60,955 nucleotides of DNA from Ga0077527 sp964533495 (lineage in GTDB: Bacteria > Pseudomonadota > Gammaproteobacteria > Burkholderiales > SG8-41): the NCBI GenBank assembly GCA_964533495.1, contig CAZHJU010000019.1:1-60955 (forward strand). Direction: 5' to 3'. Numbering within the stretch: position 1 is the first letter of the stretch; every line of letters starts with the position of its first letter. Shown here one piece after another: positions 41,014 to 48,677 of this stretch. The notes under the pieces are model-generated. The model searched no databases and was not told where the DNA came from. It saw only the letters and a list, made by a program, of their open reading frames with translations. The translations under genes and the position numbers were made by a program.

Positions 41014-41942
41014 CACGCCTTGAGGCCAGGCATTTCGAATTCGATGGCCTTGCACTCGGCGGCGAGGCTGGCGCGCTGTTCCTTCGACAGTTCCACCAGC
41101 GGTGGGCGCACGGTGCACCACTGTTCGTCGCCGCTGTAATGCGCGATGCCGGCCTTCAGCGCCGAGATCATCACGTACTTGCTGTTGCCGAAGGTGCCGC
41201 GCACGACGTCGAGCGCCTTCTGCTGGTCGTCGGCATCGGCGTTTTTCCATTCGCGGTAGAGCTTGTCGATCGCCGCCGGGTTGACGTTGGCGGTGGCCGA
41301 GATGCAGCCGGCGCCGCCGTTGCGCATGTTCGCGAGCAGGAAGGATTCGCTGCCGGCGAAGACGTCGAAGCCGTTTTTGGCGAAGGCATCGAGGAAAGTC
41401 TTGGTGTTGTTCCAGTCGCCCGAGCTGTCCTTCATGCCGGCGACGGTGTTCGGGTACTGCTTCAGCAGGCGTTCGACCAGCTTCGGCGTGATGCCGACCA
41501 CCGCGACCGGCGGGATGTGGTACAGGTAGATGCGCAGGCGGCTGTCGCCGACGCGCTGGATGATCTCGGAGAAGTTGCGGTAGAGGCCTTCGTCGCTGAC
41601 GCCCTTGTAATAGAACGGCGGCAGCATCAGCACGCCGGCGCAGCCGGCCTTGACCGCGTGCTCGGTGAGCTTGACCGAATCCGACAGCGCGCAGCAGCCG
41701 GTTCCGGGCATCATGCGCTGCGGATCGACGCCGGCGGCGAGCAGCGCGTCGAGCAGCGCCAGGCGCTCGTTGACCGACAGCGAGTTGGCTTCGCTGTTGG
41801 TGCCGAAGCAGGCGAGCCCCGAGCCCTGGGACACCAGCCACTTGCAGTGCGCGATGAAGCGCTGGGTGTCGGGGTTGAAATCCTTGTCGAAGGGGGTGAC
41901 CACGGGGGATAGCACGCCCCTGATGCGTTGCGTCTTGCTCAT
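41013..41942 (-). CDS. DapA-family aldolase/lyase
   Basis: A 309-residue class I aldolase of the dihydrodipicolinate synthase/N-acetylneuraminate lyase family. The Schiff-base lysine is Lys171 (VAGMKDSSGDW) and Tyr141 is in the YLYHIP motif. The usual GTTGE loop is altered to GTNSEANSLS, so the substrate is not likely to be aspartate semialdehyde; 2-oxo acids of catabolic origin fit. GAGGA lies before the ATG at 41942. It heads a two-gene minus-strand unit with the LigI-like hydrolase: ring opening followed by aldol cleavage is a sensible combined role. Confidence 0.88.
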   Translation of the reverse strand: MSKTQRIRGVLSPVVTPFDKDFNPDTQRFIAHCKWLVSQGSGLACFGTNSEANSLSVNERLALLDALLAAGVDPQRMMPGTGCCALSDSVKLTEHAVKAGCAGVLMLPPFYYKGVSDEGLYRNFSEIIQRVGDSRLRIYLYHIPPVAVVGITPKLVERLLKQYPNTVAGMKDSSGDWNNTKTFLDAFAKNGFDVFAGSESFLLANMRNGGAGCISATANVNPAAIDKLYREWKNADADDQQKALDVVRGTFGNSKYVMISALKAGIAHYSGDEQWCTVRPPLVELSKEQRASLAAECKAIEFEMPGLKA

Positions 41943-42171
41943 GATTGAATTCCTCGCTGGAAAATATTCCGGAACCGTGCGGTCCGGCGGATGCTCCGGC
42001 GCGTCGCGCCAGCGTGGGACATAGGATAGCACCGCCCCGCCGGTCTCCAAAGCGTGACCACCATCCGGCCGCGGCCCTTGTCGGTCGCGTTGTCAGTGCG
42101 GGGTGCTGTTGTTAAGCTTGCGGGCCGGTCGCGTCGCGGCCGCGTTTCAGAATAACGGGAGGAGGGGACAG

Positions 42172-43140
42172 ATGAGGACATTGCTGATGGCGGCTGCGTT
42201 CGCGGCCGCCGTGCTGCCGGTTGCGGCCGTTCACGCCGCGGACTATCCGAACAAGGCCGTGCGCATGGTCATCGCGTTTACGCCGGGCGGGCCCAGCGAC
42301 ATCCTGTCGCGGCTGGTCGGCGGCAAGCTCGGCGAGCGCATGGGGCAGCCCGTCGTGTTCGACAACCGGCCCGGTGCCGGCGGCAACGTCGCCGGCGAGA
42401 TCGTCGCCACCAGCCCGGCCGACGGCTACACGATCATGATCGCCAACAACAGCATCCTCGCCGCCAACGCGACGCTGTACAGGAAGATGACCTTCAATCC
42501 GGCGAAGGACCTGGTGCCGGTGGTGTGGGTGGCCTCGCAGCCGAATATCCTCGTCGTGCACCCCTCGGTGCCGGCGAAATCGGTGAAGGAACTGGTCGCC
42601 CACCTGAAGGCCAATCCGGGCAAGTTCAACTATGCGTCCTCGGGCAGCGGCGCCGCCGCGCATCTGGCCGGCGAACTGTTCAAGAGCATGACCGGGACCG
42701 ACATGGTGCACATCCCGTTCAAGGGCGCGGCGCCGGCGATCACCGACGTGCTGGCCGGACGCAGCCAGGTGATTTTTGCGACGGCGCTGTCGGTGAAGGC
42801 GCACCTCGACGCCGGCAAGCTGCGGCCGCTGGGCGTGACCACGCTGGAGCGCATGGACACCATGCCAAGCATTCCAACCATCGCCGAATCCGGCGTTCCC
42901 GGGTTCGAGGCCTCCACCTGGCACGGCATGGTGGCCGTTGCCGGCACGCCGCGCGCGGTGCAGGCCAGGCTCAACAGCGAGGTCAACGCCGTGCTGAAGG
43001 ATCCGCAGGTCAGCAAGTTCCTCGTCGGGCAGGGCGCGATCGTCCGCGGCGGCACGGCGGAGCAGTTCGCCGCGCACATCAAGGCCGAAGTTCCGAAATG
43101 GGCGAAGGTGATCAAGGAGTCGGGCGCGAGGGCGGATTGA
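42172..43140 (+). CDS. Bug-family solute receptor
   Basis: A 322-residue periplasmic receptor with a signal peptide (MRTLLMAAAFAAAVLPVAAV) cut near VHAADYPNKAV. The loops IAFTPGGPSDILSR, VVFDNRPGAGGNVAGEIV and ATSPADGYTIM are typical. GGAGGAGGGG precedes the ATG at 42172. It is transcribed away from the DapA-LigI pair and is followed by two ModA-like genes on the same strand, so it could capture the substrate of that catabolic unit. Confidence 0.92.
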   Translation: MRTLLMAAAFAAAVLPVAAVHAADYPNKAVRMVIAFTPGGPSDILSRLVGGKLGERMGQPVVFDNRPGAGGNVAGEIVATSPADGYTIMIANNSILAANATLYRKMTFNPAKDLVPVVWVASQPNILVVHPSVPAKSVKELVAHLKANPGKFNYASSGSGAAAHLAGELFKSMTGTDMVHIPFKGAAPAITDVLAGRSQVIFATALSVKAHLDAGKLRPLGVTTLERMDTMPSIPTIAESGVPGFEASTWHGMVAVAGTPRAVQARLNSEVNAVLKDPQVSKFLVGQGAIVRGGTAEQFAAHIKAEVPKWAKVIKESGARAD

Positions 43141-43251
43141 TTGAAGGCGCGATTCGGTGATTGGGCGGTTTCGCGCATCACGCGCGATGTGCCGCTGGTC
43201 GCCTGATCGCTTCGGTTTAACCCACAGGCAGCAGCAGAAAGCGGAAAAATC

Positions 43252-43938
43252 ATGGCTACACTGAAAATCCTCGGCGCCGGCCCGGTCAAGCGCGGCATCA
43301 CGCAGATCGCGGCGGAATTCGCCAGGGCCAGCGGTCACGAAATCAAGGTGGAATTCACCGGTGCGCCGACGGTGCGCGAGCGCGTACTGGCCGGAGAGGC
43401 AATCGATGTCGCCGTGGTGCCGGCGGCAACCATGGACGAATTCGCGGCCGCCGGCCGTGTCGTGCCCGCGACACGCGCAAAGCTGGGCCATGCGCGCATG
43501 GGGCTGGCGATGCGCAAGGGCGCCGCGGCGCCGGATCTCTCCAGTACCGAAGCGCTCCGCCGCGCGGTCGAACAGGCCGATGCGGTCGTCGCCAATCTCG
43601 CGAACAGCGGCAATTACGTGGCGAAGCTGCTGGAACAGCAGGGTTTTGCGGCGGACAAGATCCGGCGCGAGCCCGATGCGGTGAAGGTGATGGAACTGGT
43701 CGCCGGCTCGGCGGAAAAGCTGCTCGGTGCCGGACAATTGCCGGAAATCCGCGAACTGATCGACAAGGGCGTCGCGATCGAACTCGCCGGGCCGCTGCCG
43801 GACGATCTGCAAAGCGTGACCGCATACGATGCGGCGGTTGCGGCGGCGAGCGCCAATGCCGCTGTGGCAAAGGAATTCACGGCCTGGCTTGCCACGCCGG
43901 CTGCCCGCGCCGCGATGGCGGCAACGGGCATCGACTGA
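43252..43938 (+). CDS. ModA-like binding-fold protein without signal peptide (1)
   Basis: A 228-residue protein with the type-2 periplasmic-binding fold similar to molybdate-binding ModA. It begins MATLKILGAGPVKRGITQIA, directly with the first strand of the fold, and no leader sequence is present. Segments DVAVVPAATMDEFAAAGRV and VVANLANSGNYVAKLLEQQG align with the next gene's DVVVATPAALDEFAAQGRI and VVRNEASSGIYSEKLLDRLG, showing that the two are tandem paralogues. It probably stays in the cytoplasm. The ligand is not known; no ABC permease or ATPase is nearby. Confidence 0.78.
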   Translation: MATLKILGAGPVKRGITQIAAEFARASGHEIKVEFTGAPTVRERVLAGEAIDVAVVPAATMDEFAAAGRVVPATRAKLGHARMGLAMRKGAAAPDLSSTEALRRAVEQADAVVANLANSGNYVAKLLEQQGFAADKIRREPDAVKVMELVAGSAEKLLGAGQLPEIRELIDKGVAIELAGPLPDDLQSVTAYDAAVAAASANAAVAKEFTAWLATPAARAAMAATGID

Positions 43939-43960
43939 TTCATCCTGACAGGAAATCCGC

Positions 43961-44650
43961 ATGACCACCCTGAAGATTCTCAGTGCCGGCGCCGTCAAGC
44001 GCGGCGTTGCCCGCGTTGCCGCCGCCTTCGAGCAGGAGACCGGCAACAAGGTCGCCATCGAGTTCACGCCGGTGCCCGAAGTGCGCCGGCGGATCGGCGC
44101 CGGAGAGGCCGCCGACGTGGTGGTGGCGACCCCGGCGGCGCTCGACGAGTTCGCCGCGCAGGGCAGGATCGATCCGTCGAGCCGCGGATTCATCGGGCGC
44201 TCGCGCATGGGCGTGGTCATCCATGCCGACGCGCCGGTGCCCGCGATCACCGATACCGCCTCGTTCACGAAGCTGCTGCTGGCGGCGAGCCATGTCGTGC
44301 GCAACGAGGCGTCCAGCGGTATCTATTCGGAAAAGCTGCTGGACAGGCTGGGGCTGACCGGAAAACTCGGGTCGAAACTCGTGGTCGTGAAGACCGGCTC
44401 CGGCATCATGGAATACGTCGCCGACCATCCGGCGCAGGCGGTGGGGCTCGCGCAGATTTCCGAACTGATGGTGATGATGGACAAGGGCTGCGGGGTCAGG
44501 CTGGCGGCGCCGCTGCCGGACGAGATCCAGAACATGACCCACTACGATGCCGCGGCCACCACCGGCGCGCCGGCTGCCGCGGTGGAACTGGCGAAGCGGC
44601 TGGCCTCGCCCGAGGCGAAAAAGGTTTTCGCGGAAACCGGCATTTCCTGA
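43961..44650 (+). CDS. ModA-like binding-fold protein without signal peptide (2)
   Basis: A 229-residue tandem paralogue of the preceding protein, starting 22 bases after it. MTTLKILSAGAVKRGVARVA begins the fold without a leader. The hinge region SSGIYSEKLL and the QISELMVM stretch are shared with the ModA-like protein at 45342 (SESGKYYTTEIV, QQISELLPV), so all three form one family. Proteins of this class are often found singly next to aromatic or carboxylate degradation genes in Burkholderiales, with unknown role. Confidence 0.78.
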   Translation: MTTLKILSAGAVKRGVARVAAAFEQETGNKVAIEFTPVPEVRRRIGAGEAADVVVATPAALDEFAAQGRIDPSSRGFIGRSRMGVVIHADAPVPAITDTASFTKLLLAASHVVRNEASSGIYSEKLLDRLGLTGKLGSKLVVVKTGSGIMEYVADHPAQAVGLAQISELMVMMDKGCGVRLAAPLPDEIQNMTHYDAAATTGAPAAAVELAKRLASPEAKKVFAETGIS

Positions 44651-44779
44651 GGGTCCGCCGCTGCGGCGGGCGCTGTTACATCCGGTTACAGACGCAACGG
44701 ACTGTTGCACATCCTTCGTTTACAGCGCGTGGCGGCGGTGCGTTAATGGCTGCAGGCATCCACAACAAGGAGGTGTGCC

Positions 44780-45265
44780 ATGAACGCGAAAAGAACCATG
44801 ACTGCTGTTTCAACGCTGGCGTTTGCAGTGGCGGCGCTGGTCGCCGCGATGCCGGCATTTGCCAGGGACCATCGCGACTTCCGGCATGGCGAACGTGTCG
44901 TCGTCACCCGCCATGCGCCGCCGCAGCGCGTCGTCGTGCAGCGCCCGGTGTATCAGCAGCAGCGGCCGCAGGTCGTCGTCAGGAAACCGGTGATCGTACA
45001 GCGCCCGGCCGTGGTGGAGCGCAGGGTGGTCGTGCATCGTCCCGCGCCGGTTTATCGCCACCAGCCGGCTTATGCCCATGCGCCGGCACCCGTTTATTAC
45101 GGTCAGCGCGCGGCCTATCGCGACGATGATTCCAATCCGGCGGGTGCGGTGGCCGGCGCGGTGATTGGCGGCGTGATCGGCAGCCAGGTCGGCGATCACG
45201 AAACCCGCGGCATGACGACCGTGATCGGCGCCATTCTTGGCGGGCTGATCGGCAACGGCCTGTGA
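44780..45265 (+). CDS. Secreted glycine-zipper protein
   Basis: A 161-residue envelope protein with a signal peptide ending near AFARDHRDF. Residues 30-110 are a low-complexity region of Arg, Val, Pro, His and Gln (RVVVQRPVYQQQRPQVVV and similar). The C-terminal part is a glycine zipper (AVAGAVIGGVIGSQVG and later GAILGGLIGNGL), the two-helix motif of the Rick-17kDa family, which inserts into the outer membrane or stabilises it. AAGGAGG precedes the ATG. It stands as its own transcription unit with a terminator. Confidence 0.85.
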   Translation: MNAKRTMTAVSTLAFAVAALVAAMPAFARDHRDFRHGERVVVTRHAPPQRVVVQRPVYQQQRPQVVVRKPVIVQRPAVVERRVVVHRPAPVYRHQPAYAHAPAPVYYGQRAAYRDDDSNPAGAVAGAVIGGVIGSQVGDHETRGMTTVIGAILGGLIGNGL

Positions 45266-45284
45266 CTGCAATGCCGCGATGAAA

Positions 45285-45319
45285 AACAAAGGCAGCTCCG
45301 GCTGCCTTTGTTTTTTTGT
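45285..45319. terminator. Bidirectional terminator
   Basis: AACAAAGGCAGC (45285-45296), loop TCCG, GCTGCCTTTGTT (45301-45312) and a T-run; an A-run on the left side serves the opposite strand. It ends both the glycine-zipper gene and the convergent ModA-like gene. Confidence 0.93.
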
Positions 45320-45341
45320 GCCTGTCGCGCCAGCGTTGCGA

Positions 45342-46061
45342 TCAGCCGGCGACCGGCTCCAGCCCGCTGTCCGTAATGGCCTGGCGCGCTTCCGGCGAGG
45401 CGAGGAAGGCGATGACCCTGCGCGCAGCCGCCCGGTCCGGCGAGTTCGCGCCGACGCCGGCCGTGAAGTTCGACGCCTTCTGCAGTTCCGGCGGCAGCGG
45501 CGTGATGTGGGCGATGCCCGGCACCGGCAGCAGTTCGCTGATCTGCTGGAAGCCGAAATCGAGTTCGCCGCGGGCGATCACCGCGCCGACGCGTTCGCCG
45601 CCGCCGACCAGCCGGCTTTTCGGCAGCACCTGGTCGGCGATGCCGAGGCGCTGCACGATCTCGGTGGTGTAGTACTTGCCGCTTTCGCTGGCCGAGTAGC
45701 CGATGCCCTTCGCCGCCAGCAGCGCGCGCTTCAGGTCGTCGGCGGTGCGGATCTGCGGGTCGGGCGCGCCTGCGCGCACCGCGAAACCCATCATCGAACG
45801 CGCGATGCCCGTCGCGCCTTCCGCCAGCACCAGTCCGTCGGCGATGAACTGGCGCAGCACGCCGTCGGCGACGATGACGATGTCCGCCACCTCGCCGCGC
45901 TTCAGGCGATTGGGGATGGAAATGTCGCCGGTGCCGATGGAGGTGGTCACGGTGACGACGGTCTTGCCGGTGAGGCGCTCCAGCTGCGGGATCAGGGTCT
46001 TGTGGGCGGCGGTGAAGGCGCCGGAGGTCATGACGCGGAATTCGGTGTTTGCGGTGGTCAT
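45342..46061 (-). CDS. ModA-like binding-fold protein without signal peptide (3)
   Basis: A 239-residue protein of the same fold as the tandem pair at 43252 and 43961. MTTANTEFRVMTSGAFTAAH begins directly with the fold, and no leader is found. SIPNRLKRGEVADIVIVADG and SASESGKYYTTEIVQRLG are the most similar stretches. An internal ATG ten codons later would shorten the N-terminus but not create a signal. It is downstream of a Bug receptor and LVIVD gene on the same strand, after a gap with a 13-bp tandem repeat. Confidence 0.78.
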   Translation of the reverse strand: MTTANTEFRVMTSGAFTAAHKTLIPQLERLTGKTVVTVTTSIGTGDISIPNRLKRGEVADIVIVADGVLRQFIADGLVLAEGATGIARSMMGFAVRAGAPDPQIRTADDLKRALLAAKGIGYSASESGKYYTTEIVQRLGIADQVLPKSRLVGGGERVGAVIARGELDFGFQQISELLPVPGIAHITPLPPELQKASNFTAGVGANSPDRAAARRVIAFLASPEARQAITDSGLEPVAG

Positions 46062-46085
46062 CGTTTGCGTGCGTTTGAAAATGAT

Positions 46086-46124
46086 GGTTTACAGGACAGG
46101 TTTACAGGACAGGCAGAACGGACA
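46086..46124. repeat. Three tandem 13-bp units
   Basis: GGTTTACAGGACA occurs twice in a row (46086-46098, 46099-46111) and a third, diverged unit GGCAGAACGGACA follows (46112-46124). They lie between the Bug and ModA-like genes on the minus strand. Slippage-prone tandem repeats here could change spacing within the unit. Confidence 0.75.
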
Positions 46125-46208
46125 GGAGGGGGCGGTCACGGGAAGAAGCCGGTTTTTATCCCGCAGATCCCGCCCATCCTGTCGATTCGATGGGATTGAA
46201 TCCGGGAA

Positions 46209-47192
46209 TCACTGCACCTTCAGGCCGACCGTTTCCACGACCTTGGCCCAGCGCGGGATTTCCTCGAGATACATTTTCGTGAATTCATCGACGGTGTTGC
46301 CGACGGGATCGAGGCCCTGGCCGATCAGCAGCTTCTGCGCCTCCGGCGTCGTGACCGCCTTGGTGATTTCCTGCTGCGCGCGCTGTGCGATCGGCTTCGG
46401 GGTGCCGCCGGGCATGAACACCGCGTACCAGTTGTTGTAGCCGAAGCCCGGAACGCCGGATTCGGCGATCGTCGGATATTCCGGCAGCGCGGGCGTGCGT
46501 TTCGGGCCGACCACGGCCAGCGCGCGCAGCTTGCCGCTGGTGAAGAAGGGCCGTGTCGAGATCACGCTGGCGATGGTCATCGAGATGCGGCCGGCAACGA
46601 CGTCGGTGATGCTGGGCGCGGTGCCCTTGTACGGCACGTGGGTGAGTTTGAGGCCCGCCATCTGCGCGAACATTTCCATCGCCAGGTGCTGGCCCGAGCC
46701 CTGTCCGGACGAGGAAAACAGCAGGTCGCCGGGTTTGGATTTGGCGAAGGCGATCAGTTCCTGGACGTTTTTCACCGGCAGCGACGGGTGGACCACGAGC
46801 ACGCCCGGAGAAATCACCGCCAGGCTGATCGGGAGCAGGTCCTTGCGCGGGTCGTAGCCGAGCTTCATGATGCTTGGCGTGATGGTGATGCCCGAGGAGT
46901 TCATCAGCATGGTGTAGCCGTCGGGAGCGGCCTTGGCCACCAGTTCCGAGGCGATGGAACCGCCGGCGCCGGGCCGGTTGTCGGTGACCACGTTCTGGCC
47001 CCAGGCTTCGCCCATTTTCTGGGCGAGGTAGCGGCCGGTGGTGTCGACGCCGCCGCCGGGGGCGAGCGCGATGATCATGCGCACCGGTTTTGTCGGATAC
47101 GTCTGTGCCTGCGCGCAGGCAATGCCTGTGATGGATGCGATTGCCGAAAAAACGAGGACTGCCGTGGTGCTGTTTCCGGGTTTCCGGTCCAT
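46209..47192 (-). CDS. Bug-family solute receptor
   Basis: A 327-residue periplasmic receptor. The signal peptide (TTAVLVFSAIASITGIACAQ) is cut near AQTYPTKPVRM; IALAPGGGVDTTGR, VVTDNRPGAGGSIASELV and AKAAPDGYTML follow. The ATG at 47192 was chosen because GGAGGAG stands just upstream. It lies 20 bases downstream of the LVIVD gene on the minus strand, so both are probably one operon. Confidence 0.92.
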   Translation of the reverse strand: MDRKPGNSTTAVLVFSAIASITGIACAQAQTYPTKPVRMIIALAPGGGVDTTGRYLAQKMGEAWGQNVVTDNRPGAGGSIASELVAKAAPDGYTMLMNSSGITITPSIMKLGYDPRKDLLPISLAVISPGVLVVHPSLPVKNVQELIAFAKSKPGDLLFSSSGQGSGQHLAMEMFAQMAGLKLTHVPYKGTAPSITDVVAGRISMTIASVISTRPFFTSGKLRALAVVGPKRTPALPEYPTIAESGVPGFGYNNWYAVFMPGGTPKPIAQRAQQEITKAVTTPEAQKLLIGQGLDPVGNTVDEFTKMYLEEIPRWAKVVETVGLKVQ

Positions 47193-47212
47193 TTGCGTCT
47201 CCTCCGTTCGGG

Positions 47213-48538
47213 TTATTGGTGTTTTGAGAACTCCAGTATGTCGTAGCCGCAGTAGCGGTCGACGATGTGGATCAGCCCGCGGTCGTCGACCTCGGTGTCG
47301 TTGGTCTGCGGGCAGGGCTTGCCGCCGCAGGGTTCGGGCACGTACCAGCCCACTTCCTGCGGCGCCGAGGGATCGGCGACGTCGACGATGCGCAGGCCGC
47401 CGGCGAACCAGGCGCAGTAGAGCAGCGTGTCGCCGCCCTTCCAGTGCTCCTGGAACTGGTGGGCGCCGAAGCGGCCCGGCGCGGTGCGGCTCCAGGGGCT
47501 GTCGAGCTCGCTGACTTCGAACAGCGACAGCGGCCTGATGTTGGACAGGTTGGAGACGTCGAACACCCACAGGCAGCCGTGCGGGCGGCCGCGGCGGCGC
47601 GCCATTTCGGCGGCGTCGTGGGCGTGGTCCTCCTCGTCGATGGCGACCGCGATGCGCCTGCCGTCGAGCGGTTTCAGCACCGGCATGAAGGTGTGGGTGG
47701 GTTCCGGATACGGCGGGTGGTAGTTGTAGGCGCCGGTGGTTTTCGGCTTGCGGATGTCGGTGACGTCGACCACGCGCACGCCGCCGTGCCAGCAACCGGC
47801 CCACAGCTCGTTGCCGAAGCGCAGCGTGTGGTGCAGCCGGTGCTGGCGGCCGGGCCAGGTCGGCTTCTCGCCGTCGGCGAGGTGCTGGCCGGGCATCCAC
47901 CAGCGCGAGACTTCCTCGGGCTTCGCCGGGTTGCGGATGTCGTAGGTGACGAGAATGTTGCCGATGAAGCCTTCCATCTCGGTCGAGATGTAGGCGTAGT
48001 CGGCGTCCATGTCGAAGCGGTGCACGCCGCGGCCCCAGGTCTTCTGGAAATGGATCAGCTTCGGCTTCGTCCTGTCGGACACGTCGTAGAGGCTGAAGCC
48101 GCCGCGTTCATAAGGTTTGCGCTCGGCTTCCTCCACGGCCGGGATGTCGGCGACCGTGACGCCCAGCTTGGCCGCGAGTTCGGCGTGGGTCGGCGCGCGG
48201 CCGAGTTCCGCGGTCAGCCGGGTGCGCAGCTTGGGCAGTTCGTCGGCCTTGCGGCCGATCGCGGTCATGTTGCGTTCGCTGTTGATGATCATCAGGTCGC
48301 CGACGACGCGCGCCTTGTGCGCATGCGAGTCCGGATCCGGCACCTGGATCTGCGACAGGATCTTCGGGTTTTTCGGATCGGCGACGTCGAGGATGGTGGT
48401 GCCGAGCTGCTGTTTGTTCGGGATGTGGCCGATGTAGCAGTAATTGCCGTCGACGTAGACCTGGCCGGCGCCGGGCAGGTCGAGGTGGGCGAGGCGCTTG
48501 ACGTTGTGGGCGAGCGTGCCGGGCTTGCTGCCGTCCAT
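47213..48538 (-). CDS. LVIVD-type beta-propeller protein with a helical insert
   Basis: A 441-residue protein rich in LVIVD-like blades (GTTILDVADPKNPKIL, GGFSLYDVSDRTKPKL, GGVRVVDVTDIRKPK, GGLRIVDVADPSAPQ). No signal peptide is present. Residues about 103-140 break the pattern: LRTRLTAELGRAPTHAELAA continues KLGVTVADIPAVEEAE, a pair of helices that looks like the linker region 3 of sigma-70 factors. Close relatives are annotated only as LVIVD-repeat proteins. GGAGGA precedes the ATG. It shares an operon with a Bug receptor and is divergent from the sugar-acid dehydratase gene. Confidence 0.85.
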   Translation of the reverse strand: MDGSKPGTLAHNVKRLAHLDLPGAGQVYVDGNYCYIGHIPNKQQLGTTILDVADPKNPKILSQIQVPDPDSHAHKARVVGDLMIINSERNMTAIGRKADELPKLRTRLTAELGRAPTHAELAAKLGVTVADIPAVEEAERKPYERGGFSLYDVSDRTKPKLIHFQKTWGRGVHRFDMDADYAYISTEMEGFIGNILVTYDIRNPAKPEEVSRWWMPGQHLADGEKPTWPGRQHRLHHTLRFGNELWAGCWHGGVRVVDVTDIRKPKTTGAYNYHPPYPEPTHTFMPVLKPLDGRRIAVAIDEEDHAHDAAEMARRRGRPHGCLWVFDVSNLSNIRPLSLFEVSELDSPWSRTAPGRFGAHQFQEHWKGGDTLLYCAWFAGGLRIVDVADPSAPQEVGWYVPEPCGGKPCPQTNDTEVDDRGLIHIVDRYCGYDILEFSKHQ

Positions 48539-48600
48539 GATGTGGTGTTCCTCCGCGGTGAGGGCAAAAGTCTACCCGATGACCGCCGTTGCGGCTCGGT

Positions 48601-48606
48601 TAGAAT
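48601..48606 (+). promoter_or_regulatory. Possible -10 box of the sugar-acid operon
   Basis: TAGAAT is the best -10-like hexamer in the 139-base divergent gap, 72 bases before the ATG of the dehydratase gene. No clear -35 box accompanies it. Confidence 0.35.
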
Positions 48607-48677
48607 AGAAAAACACGGCAGAATTTCCGTCTTGTCCATGCTGGCAACGGCGGAATCCGACCTCAGGAGGAGTCCCG

